A DNA stretch of 47,847 nt, taken from Desulfofustis glycolicus DSM 9705. Lineage in GTDB: Bacteria; Desulfobacterota; Desulfobulbia; Desulfobulbales; Desulfocapsaceae. Below are positions 1 to 7,343 of this stretch, in pieces. Position numbers and translations under genes: made by a program. The notes beneath the pieces were generated by a model that saw nothing but the letters and a program-made list of their open reading frames with translations, searched no databases and was not told where the DNA came from. Position 1 is the stretch's first letter. Each line of letters starts with the position of its first letter. Location of the stretch: NCBI RefSeq assembly GCF_900130015.1, contig NZ_FQXS01000032.1, positions 1 through 47,847 on the forward strand, given 5' to 3'.

Positions 1-283
1 CGGTGATTCTTTTAACCCCATGGTCGTTGCACTTGATTCGTGGCACGTCGGCAGTGATATAGCAATGGTGCTGGAAGAAGTTGAGATGCCGCCAGGTCAT
101 TTCCTTGAAGTCATGGGCCTTACACAGCTCTCCGCACTCAGGACAAGGGAAACTGCTTCCCCGTGGAGCGGACAGGGTGATCCGCAGTTCGTGGGGCGTG
201 CACTCGGTGTTCAGAGATTGGCCGGTGATTTCCCAGGGTCTCTCTAATCCAAGTCCTAATGCTATGATATCGTTGCCATTCAT
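1..283 (-). CDS. ISL3-family transposase, N-terminal part (runs off the window)
   Basis: The minus-strand frame opens with ATG at 283-281 and is open to the left edge, giving 94 residues of N-terminal sequence. It starts MNGNDIIALGLGLERPWEI and contains a CPECG..C zinc-finger pair followed by a W-R-H-L-N-F-F-Q-H segment and a second cysteine-bearing stretch (V-P-R-I-K-C-N-D-H-G). This is the zf-ISL3 DNA-binding region that precedes the DDE catalytic domain in ISL3 transposases. The GAGGAGAAACGT upstream supplies a ribosome binding site. The catalytic domain lies outside the window, so integrity of the element cannot be judged. Confidence 0.82.
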   Translation of the reverse strand, partial: MNGNDIIALGLGLERPWEITGQSLNTECTPHELRITLSAPRGSSFPCPECGELCKAHDFKEMTWRHLNFFQHHCYITADVPRIKCNDHGVKRIT

Positions 284-300
284 ACGTTTCTCCTCGCTAT

Positions 301-340
301 TTCGTGTGGATTTGATCTTATGATATCAAATCCACACGAA
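301..340. repeat. 16-bp perfect inverted repeat inside the ISL3 end
   Basis: TTCGTGTGGATTTGAT (301-316) is followed after 8 bases by its exact complement ATCAAATCCACACGAA (325-340). The palindrome lies between the IS tip and the transposase start, so it may be a transposase binding site, the transposase operator, or a hairpin in the 5' leader that stops read-through transcription from the host gene. The repeat is directly visible; its role is inference. Confidence 0.8.
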
Positions 341-1426
341 ATGACGAGGAGCCTCTATTTCGTCCCGGGTACTGCCTGACTGCCGTGAAAATTTCAACAG
401 ATCGGCAACGATCTTGCGACTCGCCTTTGTCTGTCGCTCGATGGTCTGCAAGCTTTCATACTGCTCGCTTCCCTCCTCGAAATCATCCATCAGCAATTGC
501 GCATAGCCGAGGATAATGCCGAGCGGCGTGTTGATCTCGTGGGCGACGCCGGCGGCCATCTGGCCGACTGAGGCCATTTTTTCACTCGATGCCAGCTGTT
601 CGAGCATGATCTTGACCTTGGTCAGGTCCTTGGCGATTGCTTCCGACCCCTGGAGTTCACCGTTTTCGCCGACAAGTACCGTGGCTGACAGTAACACCGA
701 AATGACCGAGCCGTCTTGTCGTACCATTTCCACGTCGAGATCCTTGATATAGCCGTCGCGCTGGAGCAGGTCGTTATAGGTGGTGACCATGCCGGCATCG
801 GCAAACAGACCTGTCAGGTGGAGGTGAACGCCATCGGCACGTTCGTAACCGAGCATCTCAAAACCGGAGTCATTCATGTCGACAAGGTGGCCGTCCGCAT
901 CGCAGAAAAAAACCATGTCTTTGGAGGCTGAAAAAAGATGACGGAACTTTCGCTCCGACCGGGACAGTTCCTCGGTCCGTTCCTCCACCTTTTCTTCCAG
1001 ATTCTGGTTGAGATCGCGTAGCTGACTGGCTGCGGCGGCCAGGTCGCTGTTGACATCTTTGAGCTTGCCGGCCTCCTGCTCGAGGGCCTCATAGGCCTGC
1101 ACCCCCTTATGATAAAAGATCATCACCGCCGCAACCGAGATCATGAACAGGGTATTGAACGCTCCGGAATACGGAGAGATCGCCTGCCAGATATCAGTTT
1201 GTCCGCCGATCAGCAGGAATTGCTTGACCAGGTGGCCGACAGCCCGAGAAATCGTGAACGCGGCAATGGCAAAGGTCACGTAGAAAAGATATCCCCAAAC
1301 AAAGTTATCCGGATTCTTTCGCGACAGTAGCTTGGCATAGCGCAGCGCCAAAAAGGAAAAAACGATATTGGCGGCCGAACCGATGATATCGAGCAGGATA
1401 GCCGGCAACAGGGATAAGCCTTCCAT
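326..1426 (-). pseudogene. PAS-containing sensor histidine kinase, truncated by the ISL3 insertion
   Basis: The membrane part has about three hydrophobic segments in residues 1-105, followed by a coiled coil (about 110-155), a PAS domain (about 160-285) and a HisKA dimerisation domain with the phospho-acceptor motif H-E-I-N-T-P-L-G near residue 296. The native frame stops being kinase-like after ...SRQSGSTRDE; the last ten residues (IEAPRHFVWI) are translated from the IS end. The whole HATPase_c domain (N, G1, G2 boxes) is therefore missing, so the product cannot bind ATP or autophosphorylate. Its ATG overlaps the stop of the upstream membrane-protein gene (ATGA), indicating translational coupling. 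The intact kinase presumably phosphorylated the NtrC-type regulator at 2351-3805. Confidence 0.88.
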
Positions 1427-1899
1427 CAGCCCGCCTCCTTACCGGCCGCGTTCTGCGAATGGTAGAACGAGCGCATGGCCAACAACAAGAAGAGCAGGGC
1501 CGGCGTAATCAGCAGATGATCAAGGGCCGTCAGGTAATAGAGCCAACGCCCCGCGGTGATCGGGGCAAGCAACTCGGATGACAGGTATCCCGCCGAGGCG
1601 GTAACGGCACTTTCCGGCAAGGCCATTTGCGCCAGGTGACCGATAAAGGCCAACGCATTCCAACCGATCATCAGCCAGCAGAACCATTGCAGGTATCCCC
1701 AGCCGAGACCACTGAAACCACTGCGCCGGACATCCCAGATCAGATACCCCAAGGCCCCGATATATTGGACATGGGCCAACTGATGCACCACGATTCCTTC
1801 CGATCCGCCGTGGGTTTGCAGCGCCGCCGCTTCTCCACACGACAACAGCACCAGAACAAAAGGACTCAGCGCAAGCGATGCAGCGATAATTCGTCTCAT
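1426..1899 (-). CDS. small polytopic membrane protein linked to the histidine kinase
   Basis: The product has 157 residues with a signal-peptide-like N-terminus (MRRIIAASLALSPFVLVLLS) and about three further hydrophobic segments. A histidine pair (HQLAH) precedes the first of these. I do not recognise a named family. The start at 1899 is preferred over longer versions because the signal-like sequence begins there and the upstream residues are charged and low-complexity. It lies downstream of a sigma-54-like promoter and its stop codon overlaps the kinase start, so it is probably an accessory sensor or membrane partner of the kinase. A heme- or metal-binding role for the histidines is only a guess. 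Confidence 0.7.
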   Translation of the reverse strand: MRRIIAASLALSPFVLVLLSCGEAAALQTHGGSEGIVVHQLAHVQYIGALGYLIWDVRRSGFSGLGWGYLQWFCWLMIGWNALAFIGHLAQMALPESAVTASAGYLSSELLAPITAGRWLYYLTALDHLLITPALLFLLLAMRSFYHSQNAAGKEAG

Positions 1900-2350
1900 G
1901 TTACCATCCGATGAAGGTGCTCGGCACCGCCGGTATAGTGTGACCCCCTCGTGATCCGGGTTGCGTTCACACATACACCGATGACACTCGGGCTTTAATT
2001 GCAGATTCCGTACCAGATCAATCCATTCGTTGTTTTTAGTTTCAGGACCGAGGCGAACGGTTCGGCTGACCGCCCAGGACCTGGAAAATCCCTGCTTCAC
2101 CGCTGTCCGAGGGGCACATTGGCCGGCTACCAGCCAAGGAAAAAGAAGGAGCCTCCGGTTTTCAGAAAGCCTTTCTTTATTATACGACTTTTCAGGGAAA
2201 TTGAAAAAAATGATAGATATACGACGCTGTTACAGCGCAACACATTCGCTGCATGTGCGTCACATCTGTTGCAGGTCCGCCGGAGGTCAGGTGTGCCTGG
2301 CAGGACGACCCAACCGACCGAGCCAGGAGCCCGGAAGAGACAAGAGCGGT
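1900..2350. other. intergenic region between response regulator and membrane-protein/kinase genes
   Basis: These 450 bases hold the sigma-54-like promoter at 2000-2015 and otherwise no convincing gene. The open frames that cross it lack family resemblance and ribosome binding sites. The length would accommodate upstream activator sites for the NtrC-type regulator, but I could not recognise a clear palindrome. Confidence 0.5.
2000..2015 (-). promoter_or_regulatory. probable sigma-54 (-24/-12) promoter
   Basis: On the minus strand the sequence is TGGTACGGAATCTGCA. It matches the consensus TGGCACG-N4-TTGCA in 10 of 12 fixed positions, with GG and GC at exactly the required 10-base spacing. It reads toward the membrane-protein/kinase pair, whose start is about 100 bases downstream. 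The adjacent gene encodes a sigma-54-dependent activator with an intact GAFTGA loop, so an autoregulatory circuit is likely. Confidence 0.7.
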
Positions 2351-3805
2351 CTACTGCGCGACGCCGTCGCGGAGATCACTGATGTCGATCTGATAACGAC
2401 GCAGGAGCCGCTGCACTGCCTGCCGTTCCATGCCGCAGGCAGTGGCGGCCTGGCTGATATTTCCCCGTGCTTGGGCTATCGCTTCCCGAAGGTATGCTTT
2501 TGAGAACTCTTTGAGGACGATTTCTTTGGCGTCACCATAGGTCAAAGACTGGAGTCGATCGAAAACATCCGGCACCGGACCTCCTGCGTGCGGTTCGGAG
2601 AGCGGTTGGCCAAGCATCAGATCCTGCCGGCTCAAGCACTGGCCGCTGCCGAGCAGCACGGCCCGGTTGATGGTATTCTGCAGTTCCCGAATATTGCCGC
2701 GCCACGGTCGCTGCAACAATGTCTGGATGGCGTCTTCCCCTAATTCCAAACCCGGACGCTCGTATTCCAAGCGGTATTTATTGAAAAAATAATGGATCAG
2801 CAGGGGAAGATCACTGCGAATTTCCTCAAGACTCGGCATGGTTACCGTTACCACATTGAGACGGTAGAACAGGTCTTCCCGGAACTCACCACGGCCGATT
2901 TTCGCCTCGATGTCCTGGTTGGTCGAGGCGATTACCCGAACATCAACGGGATAACTCCGGTTCTGACCAAGTGGCTGAATCTCTTTTTCCTGGAGCACCC
3001 GCAGTAATTTGGTCTGGATGGAAACAGGAATGTCGGCAATTTCATCGAGCAGCAGGGTGGAGTGATCGGCTTCGAGGAACAGCCCCGTTCTATCACGATC
3101 CGCACCGGTAAATGCGCCTTTGCGATAGCCGAACAACTCACTCTCGAGAATCTGCTCCGGCATGGCCGGGCAGTTCACCGTCACCATCGGCCGCTCGGCT
3201 CGGCCGGACAGGGCATGCAGCGCACGGGCCGCCAATTCCTTGCCGGTCCCGGATTCACCGCGAATCAACACGGTCATGTTGCTCGGTGCAAGTCGACGCA
3301 GCAGGTCGTGCACCTGAAGGAGACGCGGTGATCGACCGACAAACCCGTAGAACATCCCTTCCTCGGAAAGCTGCCGACTCAACGCTTCGAACTGCCGCTT
3401 CTGGCGGAGCAGTTCTGTTCGCTCCATAGCCCGGGTGACCGCATGGATGATCTGGTTGTTGTCAAACGGCTTTTCAAAAAAATCGTAGGCCCCGTTTTTC
3501 AAGGTTTGTACCGCCATCTCCACGGTCCCATAACCAGTCATGATAATGGTCGTGACAGTCGGGTCGATCTCGCCAACCCGGCGGAAAAATTCGACCCCGT
3601 CCATCCCGGGCATCTTCACGTCGGTAATGATGACATCGGGCCGCCAGAAGGCGACGATCTCCAGACCGAGATCGCCCGATTCCGCCTGCCGGACATCATA
3701 GCTGCACTTTTTGGTCAGCAACCTGGCCAGCAACCCTCGCATATCAGGTTCATCATCTACTACCAACACCCGTTTGCCGGGATGTTGCTGAGCTTTCTCC
3801 GTCAT
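2351..3805 (-). CDS. NtrC-family sigma-54-dependent response regulator
   Basis: The 484-residue protein has the three classic parts. A receiver domain (about residues 12-125) carries the acidic pair in VLVVDDEPD and the phospho-acceptor aspartate of ITDVKMPGMDG. An AAA+ domain (about 160-385) has Walker A GESGTGKE, the sigma-54-contacting GAFTGA loop, Walker B LLLDEIAD and the FREDLFYRLNV segment. A Fis-type helix-turn-helix is at the C-terminus (ISQAATACGMERQAVQRLL). The start at 3805 is preferred over the ATG six bases upstream because AGGAG lies six bases before it. It probably activates the sigma-54-like promoter at 2000-2015 and perhaps unlinked targets. Its kinase partner is broken in this genome. 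Confidence 0.93.
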   Translation of the reverse strand: MTEKAQQHPGKRVLVVDDEPDMRGLLARLLTKKCSYDVRQAESGDLGLEIVAFWRPDVIITDVKMPGMDGVEFFRRVGEIDPTVTTIIMTGYGTVEMAVQTLKNGAYDFFEKPFDNNQIIHAVTRAMERTELLRQKRQFEALSRQLSEEGMFYGFVGRSPRLLQVHDLLRRLAPSNMTVLIRGESGTGKELAARALHALSGRAERPMVTVNCPAMPEQILESELFGYRKGAFTGADRDRTGLFLEADHSTLLLDEIADIPVSIQTKLLRVLQEKEIQPLGQNRSYPVDVRVIASTNQDIEAKIGRGEFREDLFYRLNVVTVTMPSLEEIRSDLPLLIHYFFNKYRLEYERPGLELGEDAIQTLLQRPWRGNIRELQNTINRAVLLGSGQCLSRQDLMLGQPLSEPHAGGPVPDVFDRLQSLTYGDAKEIVLKEFSKAYLREAIAQARGNISQAATACGMERQAVQRLLRRYQIDISDLRDGVAQ

Positions 3806-3933
3806 TTCCATCTCCTGCTGGCGACATGGTTTATACCGCTCCCGCGAACGATTACGGCAAAACTACGGGTCTTGACCATCCGCTGCCTTCATCCGGCAGC
3901 GTCTCCCATACACTCTTTCCTATAGCGCATTTC

Positions 3934-3967
3934 CACGGCGGTGCAACATATTTGATGCACCGCCGTG
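3934..3967. promoter_or_regulatory. 12-bp perfect inverted repeat in a divergent intergenic region
   Basis: CACGGCGGTGCA (3934-3945) and TGCACCGCCGTG (3956-3967) are exact complements separated by a 10-base AT-rich loop. The repeat sits between the divergently transcribed response regulator (start 3805) and HDOD gene (start 4101). No T-run follows on either strand, and no gene is transcribed into the region, so a terminator is unlikely. An operator or a leader hairpin is possible; the function is unknown. Confidence 0.55.
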
Positions 3968-4100
3968 TCCTTGCCCAACGATTGGCGAGGCAAACGGATG
4001 AGTCATCTATTCGCCGGCACGCATTACAATCCGGTCGCGCTTTCACTTGCCTTTACCGATCTCGTATCATAAACTCTGAGCAGAAACTGAACTCTCCATC

Positions 4101-5024
4101 ATGACGATTCGCCAAAAAACTGCCATGCCGACGCGAAGAGAAGTTTTTCAGACCCTGCAAAACAGCCACCAACTGCCAATGCCTTCACAGACCGCGCTCC
4201 AGGTGATGCGTCTGTGTCAGAGCGATGCGGCGTCGCTGGAGGACATCGCCCACGTCGTTCAGGCCGACCCGGCATTATCGGCCGAAGTGTTGAAATACGC
4301 CAATTCAGCCTTTCTGGCAACCGGTGTCCAGGTCGCCTCGATTCAACGCGCTGCCGTGAAACTCGGCATGAAGACCATTTCCCATCTGGCCCTCTGTTTT
4401 TCACTGGTGGCTGCCAACAGGAAGGGCTCTTGCCGAGCCTTCGACTACGAACGCTTTTGGTCGACCTCACTGGCCCGGGCAATAGCCGGGAAAACGCTGG
4501 CGAGCCATGTCAAAGGAAGCGACCCGGACGAACTGTTCACCTGCGCTCTGCTCTCGCACATGGGCGAGTTGGTCCTGGCCAGCGTGTTTCCGGATGAATA
4601 TGAGATTATCCTCGCAGAAGATGCGTCCTGTGAAACAAGAAAGACCATGGAGAGGATGCGCTTTGCTATCGACAGCGCCGAGTTGACCGCGGAACTCTTT
4701 CTGGATTGGGGACTTCCCGCCACGTATGCGTTGGCTGCCGGTTTTCACGAAGAATTGGACACCAGCGAATTGGGAGAATCGACCACCAGGAACGTGGCCG
4801 AACTGCTCAATCTTTGCTGCCGTCTTGCCGCACTCTGTTCCGGCGACCGGCCGGCGGCTCCGTGGTTCGAAGCCACCGAAAAACTGGCGCAGTCGGTAAC
4901 CGGAAAAGATGATATCTGCCCGATGGTTTTCGACACCGTCGTTGAGCAGTGGCATGAATGGGGAAAAGCGTTTGCCATTGCCACCACCGCCTGCCCGTCC
5001 TACGAAGAGGTCAAGGCCGGTTAA
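4101..5024 (+). CDS. HDOD-domain signalling protein
   Basis: The 307-residue protein shows the HDOD (modified HD) signature: LPMPSQTALQVMRLCQSDAAS, then IAHVVQADPALSAEVLKYANSAF and a segment RAAVKLGMKTISHLALCFSL. HDOD proteins lack the catalytic HD dyad and usually act as protein-interaction modules in signalling, motility or cell-cycle control. The domain covers about residues 18-220; the C-terminal part is helical and not recognised. The gene stands alone, divergent from the response regulator, and has only a weak ribosome binding site, so an internal start at 4125 cannot be excluded. Confidence 0.82.
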   Translation: MTIRQKTAMPTRREVFQTLQNSHQLPMPSQTALQVMRLCQSDAASLEDIAHVVQADPALSAEVLKYANSAFLATGVQVASIQRAAVKLGMKTISHLALCFSLVAANRKGSCRAFDYERFWSTSLARAIAGKTLASHVKGSDPDELFTCALLSHMGELVLASVFPDEYEIILAEDASCETRKTMERMRFAIDSAELTAELFLDWGLPATYALAAGFHEELDTSELGESTTRNVAELLNLCCRLAALCSGDRPAAPWFEATEKLAQSVTGKDDICPMVFDTVVEQWHEWGKAFAIATTACPSYEEVKAG

Positions 5025-5247
5025 ACGGATCGGCACGCACTTGAGTTATCCGGCCGGGTATCCCGGCATCATTCCCGCATCGGACATCAGCGCCGCATCC
5101 CATAACTCCATTACCGGCTCGGGACGACAGGTTCGGTTAAAAATCTGCTCACCTGCCGGCAAAAGCCTTCCCTTGCCCCCGCCATTGCGCTAGATTCCGG
5201 TACTATCGCTCGCGCACCCTTCGAACGATATCAGGAGAAACGCCCCC

Positions 5248-6669
5248 ATGCCTCACCAGCCAGCAACACATACCGCCCTGGAACGCTCGGCCCTGATCGT
5301 GGCTACACTGACCTCTTTTGTCGGCCCGTTCATCATTTCTTCGATCAACGTCGCCCTGCCGGCTATCCAGGCCGACCTGCAGATGGATGCCGTGCAATTG
5401 AGCTGGGTCGCCACTGCTTATCTGCTGGCGGTTGCCGTCGGCCTGATCCCGGCCGGCAAGATTGCCGACATTCATGGGCGCAAGCGGGTATTTGCCGCCG
5501 GCCTGGTTGTCTATACGATTGGATCGACAGCGGCGGCCTTTGCCGGCTCTGCCGCCATCTTAATCACCTTTCGGGTCGTGCAGGGACTCGGCGCGGCGAT
5601 GTTCATCACCACCGGCATGGCCATCCTGACCTCGGTCTTTCCGCCCGAGCGGCGCGGCCGCGTCATCGGCATCTATGTTGCCGCCGTCTACATCGGCCTG
5701 TCGACCGGGCCCTTCATCGGCGGCCTGATGACCCACCATTTCGGCTGGCGCAGCATCTTCCTGCTCATGCTGCCGCTCGGCCTCTTCCTGTTTCTGCTGA
5801 CCCAACGCTATCTGAAGGGGGAATGGCGCGGCGAACCGAACCAGCAGCTCGACATCCCGGCCTGTCTACTCTACGCGGTGGCTATCCTTTCCCTAGTCTA
5901 CGGCGCCACCCGTCTGCCGTCGATGATCGGCACCCTGCTGCTGCTGGCCGGTATTCTGTTGCTGGTTGTCTTCATCCGCCACCAACGCGCCGCCCGCTAT
6001 CCGGTCTTCCATGTCTCCCTGTTTTCCGCGAACAAGACTTTTGCCTTTTCCAGCCTGGCGGCCCTGCTCAACTATTCAGCGACCTTTGCCGTCACCTTCC
6101 TGCTCAGCCTCTATCTCCAGTATATCAAGGGGATGACGCCGCAATCGGCAGGACTGATTTTGATGGCCCAGCCGATCATGATGGCGCTGCTCTCCCCTCT
6201 GGCCGGCAGACTCTCGGACCGGATCGAACCACGCCTGCTGGCCACCGCCGGCATGATCATCACCGTGGTCGGCGTGACATTATTCACCAGGTTACAGCCG
6301 GATACCGGCCTGTACCTGATCGTTGCCAACCTGGTCCTGCTCGGCACCGGGTTCGCGTTGTTCAGCTCACCGAACATGAGCGCTATCATGGGCGCCGTCG
6401 AAAAACGTCACTACGGCCTGGCCTCGGGAACGGTGGCCACAATGCGTCTCATCGGCCAGATGCTGAGCATGGCCATGGCCACGGTGGTGCTGGCACTGAT
6501 CATCGGCCGCCAGGCCATCGGTCCGGAAAACTATGGCTTGTTCCTGCAAAGCATCCATACCGTCTATTTTATCTCCGCCGCACTCTGCCTCTCCGGTGTC
6601 TATTTTTCCTGGTTTCGCGGTTCTCTGCACCGATCATCAGGAGATCCCGGCGGAACCGGCAGCACATAA
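5248..6669 (+). CDS. MFS drug-exporter-like permease (DHA2/EmrB-QacA type)
   Basis: The 473-residue protein is almost wholly hydrophobic, with roughly 13-14 membrane segments. It carries the MFS motif A in the loop after segment 2 (GKIADIHGRKRV) and the antiporter motif C in segment 5 (GLSTGPFIGGLM). The N-terminal SINVALPAIQADL segment containing the D1-type motif is characteristic of the EmrB/QacA branch, which exports hydrophobic compounds in exchange for protons. An AGGAG precedes the ATG by ten bases. No HlyD/EmrA adaptor gene is nearby, so the substrate is open. Confidence 0.86.
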   Translation: MPHQPATHTALERSALIVATLTSFVGPFIISSINVALPAIQADLQMDAVQLSWVATAYLLAVAVGLIPAGKIADIHGRKRVFAAGLVVYTIGSTAAAFAGSAAILITFRVVQGLGAAMFITTGMAILTSVFPPERRGRVIGIYVAAVYIGLSTGPFIGGLMTHHFGWRSIFLLMLPLGLFLFLLTQRYLKGEWRGEPNQQLDIPACLLYAVAILSLVYGATRLPSMIGTLLLLAGILLLVVFIRHQRAARYPVFHVSLFSANKTFAFSSLAALLNYSATFAVTFLLSLYLQYIKGMTPQSAGLILMAQPIMMALLSPLAGRLSDRIEPRLLATAGMIITVVGVTLFTRLQPDTGLYLIVANLVLLGTGFALFSSPNMSAIMGAVEKRHYGLASGTVATMRLIGQMLSMAMATVVLALIIGRQAIGPENYGLFLQSIHTVYFISAALCLSGVYFSWFRGSLHRSSGDPGGTGST

Positions 6670-6810
6670 GGGAACCTTGAAAAAATGTCATTCCGTCCAA
6701 TCTCATCGTTGCACAATCAAATTTTATCCTCGGAATATCATCTATGCCTGCGGTAATATTTTCTTGCGCGCCTCGATCTTGAACGGAATTCAGAATTTTT
6801 CAAGCTCCCC
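6670..6810 (+). repeat. dispersed ~141-bp repeat, copy 1
   Basis: This 141-bp segment starts one base after the MFS stop codon with GGGAACCTTGAAAAA and ends TTTTTCAAGCTCCCC, so its ends are near-complementary. The interior includes TCTCATCGTTGCACAATCA and ATCCTCGGAATATCAT. A closely related copy lies in the opposite orientation at 38917-39058 and a deleted copy at 31107-31159. The pattern fits a non-autonomous mobile element (MITE-like) or an intergenic repeat; no coding capacity is evident. Confidence 0.85.
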
Positions 6811-6850
6811 ATAACCACTCGGATAGTTACCGTCGACGGGCAAGGAGCCT

Positions 6851-7282
6851 ATGACCCCCTACTTGATCCTGTTTTCGTTCTCCTTCCTTGCCGCAACCGT
6901 ATTGCCGTTCTCTTCCGAGGTGGTTCTCTATGCCCTGATCCGCAGCGACACACCGGCACTACCGCTCATCCTGGCCGCCTCCACCGGCAACACCCTCGGT
7001 GCCATAGTAAACTGGGGACTCGGCCGCTATCTGCTGCACTATCGGGATCGGCCCTGGTTTTATTTCAAACAGGAGCAGATCGATCGCGCACAGCGCTGGT
7101 TTCAGCACTACGGCATCTGGACTCTGCTGTTTTCCTGGCTGCCGCTCGGCGGTGACGTCCTGACCTTTATCGCCGGCGTGATGCGGGTGAAGTTATGGTT
7201 GTTCGTGCTGCTGGTGGGAATCGGGAAATCGGTTCGCTACCTGGCGGTACTCTATCTGGCCCGCTGGCAGTTTCTTCCGTGA
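6851..7282 (+). CDS. yqaA: YqaA-family DedA-like membrane protein
   Basis: The 143-residue protein resembles E. coli YqaA: an N-terminal hydrophobic segment with L-P-F-S-S-E-V-V, then G-N-T-L-G-A-I-V-N-W-G-L-G-R, and the Q-R-W-F-Q-H-Y-G-I-W-T-L-L-F-S-W-L-P block followed by a glycine-aspartate membrane motif. This is the VTT/SNARE-associated fold of the DedA superfamily, members of which are implicated in lipid flipping and membrane homeostasis. AAGGAG lies just before the ATG. It is convergent with sbcC. Confidence 0.85.
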   Translation: MTPYLILFSFSFLAATVLPFSSEVVLYALIRSDTPALPLILAASTGNTLGAIVNWGLGRYLLHYRDRPWFYFKQEQIDRAQRWFQHYGIWTLLFSWLPLGGDVLTFIAGVMRVKLWLFVLLVGIGKSVRYLAVLYLARWQFLP

Positions 7283-7343
7283 TCTCGATCTCGTGACTAC
7301 GCCACGATTAGAGTCCTGCCGGTCAGACTGCAGCGCCTCGCCT

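Larger units (their letters stand above)
1..353 (-). mobile_element. ISL3-family insertion sequence, one end (partial)
   Basis: This is the transposase-start end of an insertion sequence that continues beyond the left edge. On the minus strand the element begins with GGCTCCTCGTCATTTCGTGTGG (written here for orientation as GGCTCC at 353-348 followed by the rest); ISL3-family ends typically start GGCTC. The transposase start codon lies about 70 bp inside. The element interrupts the histidine kinase gene next to it. ISL3 elements usually create an 8-bp target duplication, which here would be TCTATTTC at 354-361; the other copy is outside the window. The end position is inferred from the family's terminal sequence and from where the kinase homology stops. 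Confidence 0.75.

Noticed and set aside
20-323. Two plus-strand open frames of 75-80 residues at the left edge
   Set aside because: They run antisense to the ISL3 transposase N-terminus, which has a zinc-finger motif and a proper start.
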